The position numbers and the translations under genes are program-made. Below, one piece after another: positions 46,781 to 57,410 of a stretch of 64,000 bases of DNA; within the stretch, counting starts at the first letter, position 1, and every line of letters starts with the position of its first letter. The stretch covers positions 120,937,927-121,001,926 of the forward strand of contig CM068367.1 of assembly GCA_034769895.1 (NCBI GenBank), in the 5' to 3' direction. The stretch comes from Magicicada septendecula (taxonomy: Eukaryota > Arthropoda > Insecta > Hemiptera > Cicadidae). The notes below the pieces were generated by a model that saw only the letters and a list, made by a program, of their open reading frames with translations, was not told the origin of the DNA and ran no database searches.

Positions 46781-47388
46781 TGAGTCACTGTCTCATTGGC
46801 CCGGTCTCCCGGAACATTGGGTTGCTGACCCGTCTGTGTTTCCTGCCTGACCTCGGGATTACCGTTAATAGGTTGGCTATTCGCCGTGTTACCCTGGCTA
46901 GCTGACGCCTGTTGTGGGTAAAACATGTAAGTGGGTACATTAGGTGGATATGGCCGTCGGTTATTGGCCATTGTATAATTTACCTGGGGCCTGTACTCAT
47001 TTTGGTTTCTCCTATCGCTTCCTCCTTGGTTTCCCCCGTTGCGATAACCATTACGTTGGCCATAATTACTTCCTCTATAATTATTCCCGCGATAACCGTT
47101 TCCCTGGTGGAAGTTCCTACCGTAGTTATTCCCGGTGTAATTACCTCTGTTTGGTCCCGGATAGTTGCGGTTAATTGGGCCCTGAGTGTTATCATTTCGG
47201 CCATTTGGTAAGATATTATTATTCTGATTATTGGTGTTTAGATTATTACCGTTCCCACCTCCATTCCGGTTTGGTCCGTTATTATTGTTGTTGTACTCTA
47301 CCTTACGATTGGGGGGTTGGTAATCCTGGAACCTTCCTGTGGATTCGCAATTTTCCAATAATTTGGCCAGATCGGCTATTTTGCTAAT
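46771..47388 (-). CDS. gag: Gag C-terminal part, N/G/R-rich nucleocapsid-like, after an in-frame stop
   Basis: This is in the same frame as the upstream gag, directly after TAA at 47391-47389. It opens with ISKIADLAKLLENCES, which reads as a continuation of the capsid C-terminus. About 180 residues dominated by N, G, R, Y and Q follow (N-N-N-N runs, RNGG, GNNYRG). There are no CCHC zinc knuckles. A basic, low-complexity, RG-rich tail could bind RNA in their place. The frame ends in TAA at 46771 immediately after the slippery site. With no ATG after the internal stop, it needs readthrough, or the stop is a recent mutation of this copy. Confidence 0.75.
   Translation of the reverse strand: MSKIADLAKLLENCESTGRFQDYQPPNRKVEYNNNNNGPNRNGGGNGNNLNTNNQNNNILPNGRNDNTQGPINRNYPGPNRGNYTGNNYGRNFHQGNGYRGNNYRGSNYGQRNGYRNGGNQGGSDRRNQNEYRPQVNYTMANNRRPYPPNVPTYMFYPQQASASQGNTANSQPINGNPEVRQETQTGQQPNVPGDRANETVTHLN
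46774..46780 (-). promoter_or_regulatory. -1 ribosomal frameshift site TTTAAAC
   Basis: In the gag frame the bases read T TTA AAC followed directly by the TAA stop (46773-46771). Slipping back one base gives TTT AAA CTA in the pol frame, which is open from here through integrase. UUUAAAC is one of the most efficient known X-XXY-YYZ heptamers. The pol frame is closed by TGA at 46795-46793, just upstream, so the window for the shift is about 12 bases and the heptamer fills it. Confidence 0.85.
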
Positions 47389-48726
47389 TTATTGGTATAA
47401 TTGGGCATCCTTGATCCCATAGCTGTAATGTCCAGCTAACTGCCTTACCAAACATTCTTCTGGGATTGGCGGTATCAACTTCCGTGCTAAACATACCTTT
47501 CCCAGGAAATAAGACGTCGGGGACTGTCCATAGGACGCGTCGTATTTGCCATAGAAAATGTCCATTCTTACCCTGTTTTGTGCGGTCTCTGACCAATACT
47601 TTTCCTTAAACTGGCGTTTAAACTCTGCTAAATTCGTTATTTCGGGTCGTACCGCTATCCACCAGTTATCCTTAGTATTTTTAAACGTCTCGTCAAGCAT
47701 CTCTCTTATCCTGTCCCACCTTGTTTCTCTACTTCTCCCAATAACCTCCTCCATTCTTTCCAAAAATTCCATTGGGTTTCGTCGGTAGTCCTGGAAGTTG
47801 ATTACTTCCCTGTTTTCACCATGACACGTATGAGTGTTTAGTATTGGTGTGTCTCTCAGCGCCTCTAATCTTTCCTGCAGGTTTTTCTCTCTCTGGTCTA
47901 TTTCCAGTATACTATTTTTGTTAGATTTTATTTGTTCGTCCAGCCTGTTAGCGATGTCATATGTTTCCTGCCTCCTCTCGCTAACGTCTTTCTGGACTTC
48001 TCCCACCTCCTGCATGATGGCGTCTTGGTTCTGCCTTACCTTGTTTTCGAGATTCCTAACATCTTGTTTAGTCTCTACTGTTTGCTCCTCTATACTTTCG
48101 AAACGTGTATTGTTTCCCTCCCGTAACCTTTCCAATTGTTTCTCCATGTTTTCGACCTTCCTGTCAGCATCGATTTTATTATCATCGATCTTTTTGGTTA
48201 CTGTTTCGTATTTTATGCTAATTTCCTTTTTCAGGGACTCTATGCTTTTTTTGTTCTCCTCCTGAAATATCTCCAGTTTTTTCCCATTATCATCTATTTT
48301 CTCGGTTATATCCTTCTTTAAAGATTCTATGTTTTTATTCATTTTTTCTTCCATCCTTTGGAACATTTTCTCATTATTATTTTTGTTTGTTTCTTCCATT
48401 TTTTGGAACATTTGCTCATTACTTTTTTTAGTTTCCTCCTTATCTTCCTGTCTCTCTTTTCTCAGCGTTTGGAACATCATCATTATTACGTTCGCGTCAA
48501 CGCTCTCTGTTATTTTTTCTGGTTCGGGTTTCTCTGTCTGTTCTACCATTTGTATGGGTTCTTCTCCCGTTTGTTCTTCTAATTCCTCTGCCGTTTGTAC
48601 CGGTCTTTCCATTTCTAGTGTGGGCGGTTCTAATTCCGTTTCCTCGACCTGTACTGCCTCTCCGTCTTCCACACTTAACTCGGGTTCCGCAGTCTTCTTC
48701 ACCTTCTTTCCCTTTGGTTGCGGCAT
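47389..48726 (-). CDS. gag: Gag: acidic N-terminus, long coiled coil, capsid-like domain
   Basis: 445 codons from ATG at 48726; the start is 65 bases after the primer-site region and is the first ATG in frame. Residues 1-80 are a basic start (KGKKVKK) then a strongly acidic stretch. About 85-290 is K/E/N-rich with heptad-like coiled coil (repeated MFQ.MEE and KK.I). About 300-445 has the W- and R-rich pattern of Ty3/gypsy capsids (INFQDYRRNP, FKRQFKEKYW, GQSPTSYFLGKV). The TAA at 47391-47389 cuts off the capsid end and nucleocapsid. Gag assembles the particle that packages the element RNA. Confidence 0.85.
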   Translation of the reverse strand: MPQPKGKKVKKTAEPELSVEDGEAVQVEETELEPPTLEMERPVQTAEELEEQTGEEPIQMVEQTEKPEPEKITESVDANVIMMMFQTLRKERQEDKEETKKSNEQMFQKMEETNKNNNEKMFQRMEEKMNKNIESLKKDITEKIDDNGKKLEIFQEENKKSIESLKKEISIKYETVTKKIDDNKIDADRKVENMEKQLERLREGNNTRFESIEEQTVETKQDVRNLENKVRQNQDAIMQEVGEVQKDVSERRQETYDIANRLDEQIKSNKNSILEIDQREKNLQERLEALRDTPILNTHTCHGENREVINFQDYRRNPMEFLERMEEVIGRSRETRWDRIREMLDETFKNTKDNWWIAVRPEITNLAEFKRQFKEKYWSETAQNRVRMDIFYGKYDASYGQSPTSYFLGKVCLARKLIPPIPEECLVRQLAGHYSYGIKDAQLYQ

Positions 48727-48769
48727 TTTAATATGTTGGTAGTTGCCGGGCTTGTTCCGTCTTTTTCAA

Positions 48770-48790
48770 GCCTCACTAGTTGGGCTGCCA
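48770..48790 (-). promoter_or_regulatory. Primer-binding site candidate
   Basis: In element direction, a few bases after the 5' LTR, the sequence reads TGGCAGCCCAAC and then TAGTGAGGCTTG. TGG pairs with tRNA CCA ends, and GCCCAAC followed by a GTG.GGCT-type block resembles a tRNA-Lys 3' end with one inserted base. The position is correct. The tRNA identity is tentative. Confidence 0.5.
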
Positions 48791-48794
48791 ATTT

Positions 48795-51755
48795 ATAGTA
48801 AAAACAAATATATGGAGAGGAGTGAGTACGTCCTTCTTCAAGCCCCGCGATGGAAGCCAATTTATAGAAAAACAAGTATCGGGTGTAAGTAATGTGTATG
48901 TGTTGTAAACTGTCGGGCGTTACCTCCGCGCACTTTTGTTACTTACTCTGTTGACTGGATCCTCTGCAGTGATGTAGTCCTGTAACACAACTTAAAACTA
49001 TGCTTTTTGTGGGCACCACTTGGAAACGTTTGTTCCAAGAAAAATTAAATGTGATTGATAAAATTTTTAAATCTACGAAAAAATTTAGAAAAAATCTACA
49101 AGTCAGTTTAGCTTTGAAAAATCAGTTAAGTTTAATGATTCTTTAAAAACAACAAACTAATCGTCTGAAGGACTATCATTCATAAAAATTATAAAATTGC
49201 AGAGAAAAAATTTTACAAGTTATTATTATTGACAATTTTATATATGTCCAATCAAGTATCGGCTAGTATTTCAGATTCTGACTCAGTTGACAAGCATGAG
49301 TTTAATATGTGAAAAATCTTTACTCTCAGGACGTGACTCCTTTCAACTACCAAGACATATCAATTAGATGCCTTACAAGGAAAAAAACTAAGTGATTTGA
49401 AGGTGTATGTGTGGCGTGTAAAGTACAACTGTGTGATAAATGTAACCAGGTAACAAATGACTTTAATTTTGGTAACTCACGTTCCAATGGTCGTTTATTC
49501 TCTCACTGGACACTTCCTTCGGGTGGTTTCTCAATCTCGCCTCTTCGGGTGTACACTGAATCTATTTAAAGTCAAATTTTGCGATCATTACTTTTTCCGC
49601 ACTTTTTGTCAAAACGTTTGGCAGTAAAATCTCGTTCAAACGCCGCCACTACGAATCATCTGTTTAGCGTTGATTCAGAAATCTGCCACCGCAGCGCTGA
49701 TTCCCATGCAGTTTTGAGGAAGGCTTGGTGTATTGTTTTGTTTACGTTCGGGGAAATTATTTGTCACGTTAGTCAGTCAATGCGAACACAGCAGAATTCG
49801 TTCTCTATTTAAATGTTGGGACCCTCCTGGGCCGTCGACGTTCTGGCTGCGTGCTTTCTATTAAAATTTGCCGTATCGCTGCTCTATTTCAGCGATACTT
49901 TTTGGCGACTCTCGTTGAGGTTAAGTCAGTCGGGTATGTCTATGTACGGGAAAAAGCCTTCCTGCCGTGTCTTGTCGATTTCTCGCCTCTCGGTTTCGCC
50001 TTAGCTGCGTTGATCAGTGTTGTGTGAGATGCATCAGTTCTGGAGTTCAATCTTCAAGTGTTTTTGGGTCGAATTTGGTCTCGCTTTTATACTAAATCGG
50101 GATGACTGTTTTCGTCGACTTCCGGTATATTTGTGTAAAAATTCTTTCTAGATTGTTCGAGAATAAACGAAATGGAATGTCATAGAACAATTTTCACTTC
50201 CGTAGAAGCTTTTAGAACGAATTTCTTATTCTTCATACAATGGATATTTCAAAATTTACTCTGGTATTTATCAAACAGTTTCACATTAGTACTTACAATT
50301 TGTATGCCATTAATGTATTTAGATTCCTTGTTTTTTACTGAATCTAGCGATACTAAATATGATTGGTATCTAATTAACTTAAGTCTAATAAACATTACAA
50401 TTTACAACCCTCACCTTGAGTTGTAGTCATTAAAAACTCAATATTTATAACAAAAATTGTTGTGGAGTTATAAAGTTCCCTTCACAAGCTGGACATCTAC
50501 TACTACTACTCTCCTACAACAAAATAAACAAATTTTAACATCAATAAAACACAAATAAATACAATTTTATATGGCCTCTGCTCATGGCCTAGGTTCTTGT
50601 CAGTTTTCTAATACAATGATTAGTCTTTTTCCTTAATATATGTATTATTTCACCACTATACACACAGAGTTTATTATTTTGTCTATCTTTTGTGATACCT
50701 GGTTACTTTGTACATATATTATATTTATCACAAGATGACATAGCATCATTGATTGTCTTGAGATGTCATTTTTTATGGTGTGACAAATCTCACTCTAATT
50801 AGTTAAATTCTTTTAGAATTGACTTTACTTTCAACTGAGTTTGTTTCTTATTAAGGTATTCTGATGTATTGTACCTTTCTATCTTATTTTTGTTAGTATT
50901 ATGTAAGTATTTTAGCCAGATCTGATTATTTTTGTACTGGATAATTGGCTTCAGCCATACATGGTATAAGTAAATATTTTGCTGACTTGACTATTACAAT
51001 GTTAAAGTTGGTCAGGTATATTAGTATAGTTGCTTTATATCATATTACAGCTTTCTAATACAGTTTGGTTGCGTTTTGGCAACATTAAATTCATAAATTA
51101 TACAATATTAGATGCCTATTACATGTTTTTAGTTAACACTGTTTTTGGCTATTTTGGCTGCTTTTTATTCATTTGACAGCTTCCTTTATTTAAGATAAAT
51201 TGTTCACTATTGTCTGCTTGACAATTACATATAGTTTTTATTTAAGTCTGATAATAATTAATTTTTTCATGAAATCTGGGTGTATGGTCTCAAATCCAAC
51301 ACATTAATATTTTTTTGTCATAACACATATACAATTTTTATTTTAACTTAAACTCTTTCTAATAATGTATTTAAGTCATTTAATACATTTATTTTATTTA
51401 CATCACATAATATAATGATGGATCATGTCCATTTATTCACAAAAAATAGTTTTTAATACTATATTCATAGTTATAAAACTTAATAATTATTGACTTTATT
51501 CTGGTGGATTCTGACATTATTTCTCTCTCTTATAGTGTCTTATGGTTTTTTCACTCTTATTCACTTTAATAATATATATGGGGTTTTGTCTTAGTCATAG
51601 TTTGGTCGTTTTTTCAAGTTGATAGAAATAATTATTATACAAAATTACACAATTTTTTGGGACTACTTGGGTTCGCTACTGTTCACTTCACTTTCCTCTT
51701 ATGCTAACTTACTATATAAATGATTTCTTTTTATGGAACGTTCTGTGACGTTACA
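48795..51755 (-). repeat. 5' LTR of the Ty3/gypsy element
   Basis: Partner of 38955-41915. Its inner edge carries a diverged 69-bp duplication of the primer-site region: the word GCCAATTTATAG occurs at 48787 and again at 48856, each preceded by TTCAAGCC.C. The promoter should lie here on the minus strand. I could not single out a TATA box. Confidence 0.95.
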
Positions 51756-51760
51756 ACATT

Positions 51761-53960
51761 CATACTAATGCTTCGTCTGTTTCAGAAAATATTTTCCAGA
51801 CAAAGAGTCCTCGCTACATGAACGCAGAATTATACTCATCTGCGGGAAAATTGTATAGGCCCCTACTTACTTTTTCAAGGTCGCTGATTAAGAAAGTGCG
51901 GTGAAAAATATTATAAAACACACGGAAGTCTAAACAGTCAATTTAAAGGGTGAGAGGTGCAATTTCAAAAATATTCTTATCTTTGAATTCTCCTTTTCTT
52001 ATAATAGTCAAAGAAAAAGAACAAGATAAAAGAAAAAATAAAACTGAAAAACAAATCACTTAAGAAAATAGCTAAATGTCATTATTAAAATAGCATTTTA
52101 TTATTTAGTAAGTGGCCCACGGTACAACGCCTTTCCTTTTGGTAACGTCTTTCAATGCTAACCTGTGCAGTTAGAAATTCAGACGAGTGTAGCACCAAAT
52201 TGAAACAATCGTCTCGCAAATTATTCGTCCTACAAAAATTAAAAAAAAAGTACTTGTTAGTAAGCCTTATTTAGTATGTCTACCTTTCTTTGTTAAATTC
52301 ATCATTATTCTGGCTATTTATAGAAAATGGAAAATATTTCAAATGACAACAATAAATTAACCTAGTCTTGAAAGTCGAGTACAATAAATTTTGTTTTGAG
52401 TTCCTATTATTTTTTTAATAATTCAATATTTTGAGAGTTATTTAACAAAGACTGTCAGGTGGTAACAATTTTAGGGGGTGAAAATACAAATTTTCGACTT
52501 CCAATAATTCGAAAACAATTGGCTTCCATAAAAAAGTGCATAACAACTTTCGTATACTCTATCGATTTCGGGCTTCTTTTTTACTTTCCACCCACTGGGA
52601 AGTGGTGGGAACAACCCCCCTAAGGGGGAGCACTCTAAACTTTCTTTTTAACTTCTATCTAGACACCACGTAGAAGACACTACAAAAGGTTTTATGTCAG
52701 ATCGTTGCATTGCAAAGAATTCCAACCTTCTAAATCCCGAATACCCTGTGCGAATCAAACACACAATCGTTAGCTGAGTCTTTACACTGTACGACCGTCG
52801 TTGCATCCTGTTGAGTCCTTCTGCACTTGTTCTTTTCTTTTTTTTATTCCATCATCCCCAAGTGGAGACGCGAGACGATCGTTTCATAAGATTACGACTG
52901 TAACCGGGTGTGACATGCCCGGGTGAGGAGACGCAAGGGGAGAGTCAGTTTCGGTGAATGGGGCGTCAGCTTTATTGCTCGTCGCCACTCAGGAGACAAC
53001 GGCGCCAACAACAACTGCACGCGTCAACATCGGCTTCATTCATAGCGTCGTCGTGAGACTGCATGACGCCCGCTGTGCCATTTCACAGACCGTCTGCTTC
53101 ACCTATAAACTCACGTAGTATAAGTTACTACACATTACTGGAACAAACTCAAAGACTATTTATGTTTGCTCGCTAATAATATAATTATTTAATATGACGT
53201 TATTTATTCTACAAATTTTTCTCTAACTTAATTTACGCAATTATATCGCAGGGCGTGTCTTAATTATCTGGCGGATCCACACACAGGAGGCTACTATGGA
53301 GACGTGGAAAGAGTGATCAGACACGTCGGACTGGTATAAATTAGGACTATAGCGTCCACGGGAATATTCTCAGGACGTGGGGGTACGATTAGTGTCTCAG
53401 TCATACCATGCAAACCCCACAAATGGCCAATGCGGCATGACGAGTGCATTCCGCCATTCATGTATAAATGCGCTTTATTAATTTACGCTCTGCTCAGAAC
53501 TGCCTTGACACTTGGTGTAGTGTCTCAAAAAGCTTGGATATTCTAAACAAACCAAGGAACAGGTCAAATCACTGTACACGTTGGAAAAACAAGTGCATCT
53601 AGAGAGAATCCAATAGTTTCGGGGTTGTGCAAGGATGAAAATATTTATGACTCGAAAGTCCTACAGGAAAGAGAGTTGTCTGAAAAACATGTAATCGTAA
53701 ACGTGGCTAAAACAACGTGATAAAACGATATCATGTACATTGTACACTGTGTTCAGTCTACGAGCTGTCCTGTTAACACATATTACTAGCGTAGTATACA
53801 TAACTACAGGATGCCGCTTATAAACTTTGTAGGCTGCCTTAAGTTTGTGTCATTATTTCATAAATTCCAGTAACAAATAAATGAATGTTTTAAAACACTA
53901 CAGAGTCTAATATACGTAATAAGCAAATATGGTTTTTTTTACACGAACAGGCCAGCCGTG
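51761..53960. other. No gene recognised
   Basis: AT-rich to 52.8 kb, then a GC-richer stretch with CpGs at 52,860-53,100 that has no ORF with a motif. No element ends were recognised. Confidence 0.35.
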
Positions 53961-53964
53961 GAAC

Positions 53965-54260
53965 ACGCGAATATCATTTCCTTTTCTTCTCCTGCCAGAA
54001 GGCCCTCATTCGCACACTATGCGTCGCCTTCCTTTCCACTGTCCACTCCTTTCTCGTCTTTTTCTCACCGCAGAAGAGAACCTCAAGATTCTGGATTTTG
54101 TTTCTGTATGTATTTCTATTCACACAGTCGTTCAAAGAGACACCCAGTTTCATCATTTCCTCCTTGAGTTGTTTGGTGTATCCGTTCAGACTAGAAAGTT
54201 GCCAAATGTATTTGAAAATTTGTTTATTTAATCTGGACCTATCCATCTGAACCATATGTT
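53965..54260 (-). pseudogene. Non-LTR retrotransposon ORF2 C-terminus
   Basis: The minus frame gives RLNKQIFKYIW, then NRNTYRNKIQ and finally ATHSVRMRAFWQEKKRK. This is the same end helix pattern (HS..M..YW..K) as the LINE relic at 33.7 kb. Only the last 90 or so residues remain. The frame happens to be open but has no RT, so it is a 5'-truncated remnant. Confidence 0.6.
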
Positions 54261-57030
54261 CAAGGAACAAATATGGTATTCTTATAAAATTTACAGGCAT
54301 TGCACAAATGCAATGCACAGAGAAGGGCATTGAAAATGCTTCAATAAATCTAAAAAATATATATATTTATGTACATTCACCAATGAATAAATTCATTCTT
54401 CATTTACCAATGTACAGATTATAAGTTAAATGTAGTCGCATTCATAAGCGAAGTTTTATATGTGTACTACGTTATTGACAACAAAGAAGTAGTTTTTATG
54501 GAAACTCACCGGTTGCCATTTTCGATCACGCACCAGCGGTCGTTTTCAAATGTGCGACACGTCCTTATAAACATTTTCAATGTTAAAAGTTTTTGAATTT
54601 TTCATGCATTACTTACACCATTAGTAATGCTGAAAATATAAACAAGCTCTTCAAATCTGCGTACTTTTTATTAAACATTTTTACCGAATAAATTCACGAG
54701 AAATATCAACACGAATATTCTTTCCAAATCGAAATTAGTGGGTGAGTCTAAAGATAAGAAAGCCGAGATTCAGTACCCAAAAAGTTTTAAACAAGTTATT
54801 GTAAACAACGCAGCACGTAAAAGTGGCCATGTTGTTTTAAGATTACCTCCCTCGTTGTTCTTTAATTAAAGATAGTTTGGAGCCAAACTAAAGATATGAA
54901 CGTCGAAATGGTAAAACATTTTAAATAAATAACGCATATTAAAAAAAATTACTGCAGGAGGGTGTGGTACCAATAATGGCAGACAAATGGAAAAATTATG
55001 AAAGACATATAATTTTCCATAATTTTCTCAGTTATAAAAAAATTATGGAAAACGAAGAGAAATATTTTTGGCAACTGTATTCTGTCGTTAATGCTTCTGT
55101 TGGTGATATGATAAAAATCTATAATAGTTATTGGTAAAAAAAATGTTACCTAAGAAATAATTTCTATGCACCGGTATGGTGGTGTAAGTAGCCATCATAT
55201 CCAACAAGATATCCAATGTAGTTACAAATTCAAAAGAACCATTCGAAGGTAATGGCATAAGTAGCCTAAAAGTCTGCCTGGGGGAAACATCTAATAGCGG
55301 ACAACTTAGGCCTATTGTTCAAGATTCATATCTAGTTTTTGGTGAGCAACAATAAACATTTTAAATGATATACGTTTGTCAAGTTTTGTCGTAGACACAT
55401 TTAAAAAAGGACATAAATAAACATAATTTTATAACAGAAACTAATTGCAGAAAGTTCGCTAAAGTTGATGCTTTTGGACCCTTTTGAAAAAAAAATGTTC
55501 ACCTCTTTCAACCCTTCTTAAAAAACATTTGTTTTGTTACAACTATAGAGTAATCGTTTCTTAATATAAAGTATCGTAGAATATCCCATTCCGAGTTTGA
55601 TCTATCATCTAATTTTGTTACTTTTATTTTCTATTTTTTCTGTATTATACAGGTTGCACAAAAACAGCAGCTGTGTCCAGCATGTATAAGAGCAGTAGTT
55701 AGGGTACACATAACGCGCTTATACTACAGCACTTGTTGGCTTTTGTTGACTTTAGAAGCGCACGAGAGAAAAGTTAGAGCAGTGCAGCGCCTGTGTACGA
55801 TCTAAAGCAACATTTACCAGACTTGTTTTCTATTTTGTTATTTTTATTTTTTTGCCTTGCGTTGTGTACCTCCTGTTTTATTTTAGTACGTTCCTTTTTC
55901 TCAAAATACCTCTACTATCTTTTCTCTCCAATTAATTTTTCCGTTCTCAACCACGAGCACTCCTCTCTCATGCGCTCTTTCTTTCCCTCTCTTTTATTTC
56001 TCCGTCTCTCCCATCTATCTTCTTCTCCCATTCTCTCTTTCTACCGCCCACTCGCCGCTCGCGTGTTCCCCTCTCACGGTCTCACTCTCTGTTTCCCTCC
56101 ATTACCCTTCTCATACACTTGACACAGCCGAAGTTATTTTTATACAACCGACTCCAGATGCGTTGTTTGCCCCCTTTCCACCGCGTTGCCAACAACGATT
56201 CCCGCGCGCGCATAAACATCTATTTATAGAACAGTTTAATGAAATGGAAACTATCGTGTATTGCTCAGTTCTGTTGTCCTCGACAAACGTTTAACATCGA
56301 TAAACAACACTGGCGGATTCAGAACTCAATTACTGGGGTCGTTTCCGAAAATCATAAGACGCGAAGCTGTAGTGTTACAGCACTGATAATCTGTTTTGAA
56401 CGCGTTTCAGCCACTTACTTATCCCCCACAAATGATTTACTGGCAATGAAGTATTTTTTTTTTTTTAATTAAGTTTGAAAATTTTAAATCAAAATTAAAC
56501 AATTTTAATAATATAAAAAAGTAATATATTTAATAAAAATAATAGCCATTAACTAATATAATATGATTAATTAATAACATTATAACTAATATAATATAAC
56601 ATAAATTTAATCAATTTTATTTAAAATAAGCTGGAGATACCTTGATGTGGTTAAAACAACGTAGCGTGTGGTTAAAGACAATTCTCGATCTTTCTGGGAT
56701 CAATTCATGATAATAAATAAAAATTTGGTATTTTTTTAAGAACTCTAAAATCAAAAATACCTAGGCTATAAGTTCTAAATTTGACCTGTATGATGCCACA
56801 AAGTTTTAAGATACCAGTAACATCACCATGAAATTTTTGTGCAGAAGACAAAAACTACTGCTTTTGTGAAAAAATACGCCTTGCGAAGTAAATTTGTAAC
56901 GGATAATAAGAGTATAGACCAAGTGTCAATTCCGCTACCTTGGGTGTAACATCACTTGTGACGTAGATCATGATGTTGATCATAAGTTGGCCAACTTTCA
57001 GTCAGTAGGCCTATATGGAAAAATTCACCA
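54261..57030. other. No gene recognised
   Basis: Pyrimidine-rich on the plus strand at 55,800-56,110 (an ORF of 109 codons rich in F, L and S, likely compositional). Very AT-rich at 56.45-56.62 kb. Nothing else. Confidence 0.3.
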
Positions 57031-57034
57031 AGCA

Positions 57035-57410
57035 TTATCGAGGACAAATAATGAAAGAGAGTAGACTACACTTTTATAGGGTAATGACTGTGCTAGTGTT
57101 TTTGTATGGTTCTGAAAAAAACCATATGAGCTTTTTCCGGCGAAAAAACATATGTACAGGGTACAGGTATCGGAGATGAGATTCTTGCGATCTGTTAAAG
57201 ACTGCACACGAAACTATAGACATCAAACTGAAGACGTAACAAAGAGTTAACTATTATTAATATCCAAGATCGCATTGCCAAAAACAAAGAGACATGGACT
57301 GCTCATCTGATTAGGATGGCGGACCGCACGTTGCGTAAGCAAGTTTGGCAATCCTACAAGTCCACTGGACAAAGAAATACAGGAAAGCCTGAGACGCGTT
57401 TGTAAAGTGG
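57035..57410 (+). pseudogene. Non-LTR retrotransposon RT C-terminal relic
   Basis: The blocks, in order, are FYRVMTVLVFLYGSE, MRFLRSVKDCTR, INIQDRIAKNKETWTAHLIRM and YKSTGQRNTGKPE. These match the order 'lLYGSE / MRFLRSVKGCTR / N..I..Y...W..H..RM / TGRR..GRP' common in insect LINE ORF2. At least one frameshift and several stops are present. The N-terminal and catalytic parts are gone. Confidence 0.7.

Larger units (their letters stand above)
38955..51755 (-). mobile_element. Ty3/gypsy-type LTR retrotransposon with about 3-kb LTRs, young insertion
   Basis: A 12.8-kb element on the minus strand, with target duplication ACATT at 38950-38954 and 51756-51760. The order in its own direction is 5' LTR (48795-51755), short leader with primer site, gag, pol (PR-RT-RH-IN), a tandem-repeat region and 3' LTR (38955-41915). 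The two LTRs differ at only about five positions in 2,961 by eye, so insertion was recent. No envelope-like ORF is seen between pol and the 3' LTR. Integrase following RNase H is the Ty3/gypsy order. LTRs near 3 kb are unusually long for an insect Ty3/gypsy element. Gag carries an in-frame stop, so this copy may be non-autonomous unless the stop is read through. Confidence 0.95.

Noticed and set aside
43455..48742. Many plus-strand ORFs of 60-161 codons
   Set aside because: They are shadows of gag and pol on the opposite strand.
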